NCBI GenBank assembly: GCA_001828935.1 | Contig: MHZX01000063.1 | Location: forward strand, 62,001-126,000 | Direction of reading: 5' to 3' | Source: Rhodocyclales bacterium RIFCSPLOWO2_02_FULL_63_24 | Lineage (GTDB): Bacteria > Pseudomonadota > Gammaproteobacteria > Burkholderiales > Rhodocyclaceae | Length of the DNA stretch: 64,000 nucleotides | In this document: piece after piece, positions 63,732 to 64,000 of the stretch | Layout: every line of letters begins with the position of its first letter | Position numbering within the stretch: position 1 is the first letter of the stretch | Translations under genes and position numbers: made by a program | Notes under the pieces: model-generated | The model's database searches: none | Told to the model about the DNA's origin: nothing | The model's input: the letters and a program-made list of their open reading frames with translations, nothing else

Positions 63732-64000
63732 ATGGCTGATGAGAAGAAAGCCAAGAAGCCGGCCGCAAAGAAGGCTGCGGCTAAGCCCGCCGCTAAGAAG
63801 TCTGCGGCCCCGAAGAAGCCTGCTGCTAAGAAGCCGGCTGTGAAGAAGGCTGCTGCCAAGCCCGCTGCGAAGAAAGCTGCGCCGAAGAAGGCCGCTGCCA
63901 AGCCCGCTGCGAAGAAGGCTGCACCGAAGAAGGCTGCTGCCAAGCCCGCTGCGAAGAAAGTTGCGCCGAAGAAGGCCGCTGCCAAGCCCGCTGCGAAGAA
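63732..64000 (+). CDS. Histone H1-like lysine/alanine repeat DNA-binding protein (3' end outside window)
   Basis: The ATG follows a perfect AAGGAGG RBS. The 89 visible residues are almost only Lys, Ala and Pro (MADEKKAKKPAAKKAAAKPAAKKSAAPKKPAAKK...), the pattern of bacterial H1-like/AlgP-type nucleoid proteins. From 63852 the DNA is a tandem repeat of 42 bases coding AAKPAAKKAAPKKA, at least three and a half copies, which may vary in number by slippage. The opposite strand is also open over the repeat (Ala/Phe/Gly-rich) but is a shadow. The stop lies beyond the window. Confidence 0.9.
   Translation, partial: MADEKKAKKPAAKKAAAKPAAKKSAAPKKPAAKKPAVKKAAAKPAAKKAAPKKAAAKPAAKKAAPKKAAAKPAAKKVAPKKAAAKPAAK
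63852..64000 (+). repeat. 42-base tandem repeat inside the H1-like gene
   Basis: Copies begin at 63852, 63894 and 63936, with a partial copy at 63978. They differ by only a few silent or conservative changes (one Ala to Val), pointing to recent expansion or homogenisation. Confidence 0.85.

Noticed and set aside
63548-63985. Minus-strand ORF with AAFFGAAFFAAG repeats
   Set aside because: Shadow of the Lys/Ala repeat of the H1-like gene; the plus strand has the perfect RBS.
63852-64000. CRISPR array
   Set aside because: The repeats are contiguous, without spacers, and in frame with the H1-like gene.

Overview
The window is about 64 kb of high-GC, gene-dense chromosome from a betaproteobacterium, most likely Rhodocyclales/Sterolibacteriaceae-like. 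This is judged from protein families and gene order (kdsD-kdsC-lptC-lptA, yhdP-nitrilase-tldD divergent from glnE, ispB-tRNA-pilS-pilR-ampD, a phasin) and not from a database search. There are no rRNA genes, CRISPR arrays, intact insertion sequences or prophage. One tRNA (Pro, anticodon CGG) is present.

Layout. 1-3.2 kb: end of a large CBS/PAS/GGDEF/EAL protein. 3.3-5.8 kb: a small defence-like cluster with a decayed NERD/UvrD helicase, a putAbiC-type membrane protein of lower GC, and a Fic enzyme followed by GAGGTAA palindromes. 5.9-11.6 kb (minus): a periplasmic binding protein overlapping a membrane diguanylate cyclase, then glnS and pyrF. 11.6-17.3 kb (plus): crcB, hrpA, an EI24 membrane protein and a CinA-like protein in overlapping order. 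17.3-18.5 kb: a CACAGAG-type inverted-repeat element and a cNMP-binding diguanylate cyclase. 18.5-25 kb (minus): yhdP, nitrilase, tldD. 25.1-27.8 kb: glnE. 27.8-30.7 kb: an accessory pocket with a DUF4238 protein and two PIN-domain toxin-antitoxin pairs facing each other. 30.8-38.6 kb (plus): argJ, DUF4202, tandem hydroxyisobutyrate-dehydrogenase-like genes, a PAS/GGDEF/EAL protein, an FKBP and an aminotransferase. 38.6-43.3 kb (minus): phasin with a consensus promoter, enoyl-CoA hydratase, lptA, lptC, kdsC, kdsD. 43.4-50.5 kb: a KefB/C-type antiporter, a lone type IV pilin-like gene with a sigma-54 promoter, an orphan histidine kinase, a class III nucleotide cyclase, apaG and a methyltransferase. 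50.5-56.2 kb: msrQ/msrP, grxD, a fructosamine-kinase-like gene, a Ser/Thr kinase with a cNMP domain, and argH. 56.2-63.1 kb (plus): a LytS/LytTR two-component pair, ispB, tRNA-Pro, a PP0621-like protein, pilS, pilR, ampD. 63.1-64 kb: an unassigned promoter-hairpin-small ORF unit, then a histone H1-like lysine/alanine repeat protein that runs off the end.

The main theme is nucleotide second messengers: four proteins carry intact GGDEF/GGEEF sites, each with an RxxD inhibitory site (two also carry EAL domains), beside one nucleotide cyclase and two cNMP-binding proteins. The pilin promoter (46.15 kb) and PilS/PilR (59.6-62.5 kb) suggest a within-window regulator-target link. Accessory interest is concentrated at 3.3-5.8 kb, 27.8-30.7 kb and 63.1-63.7 kb.
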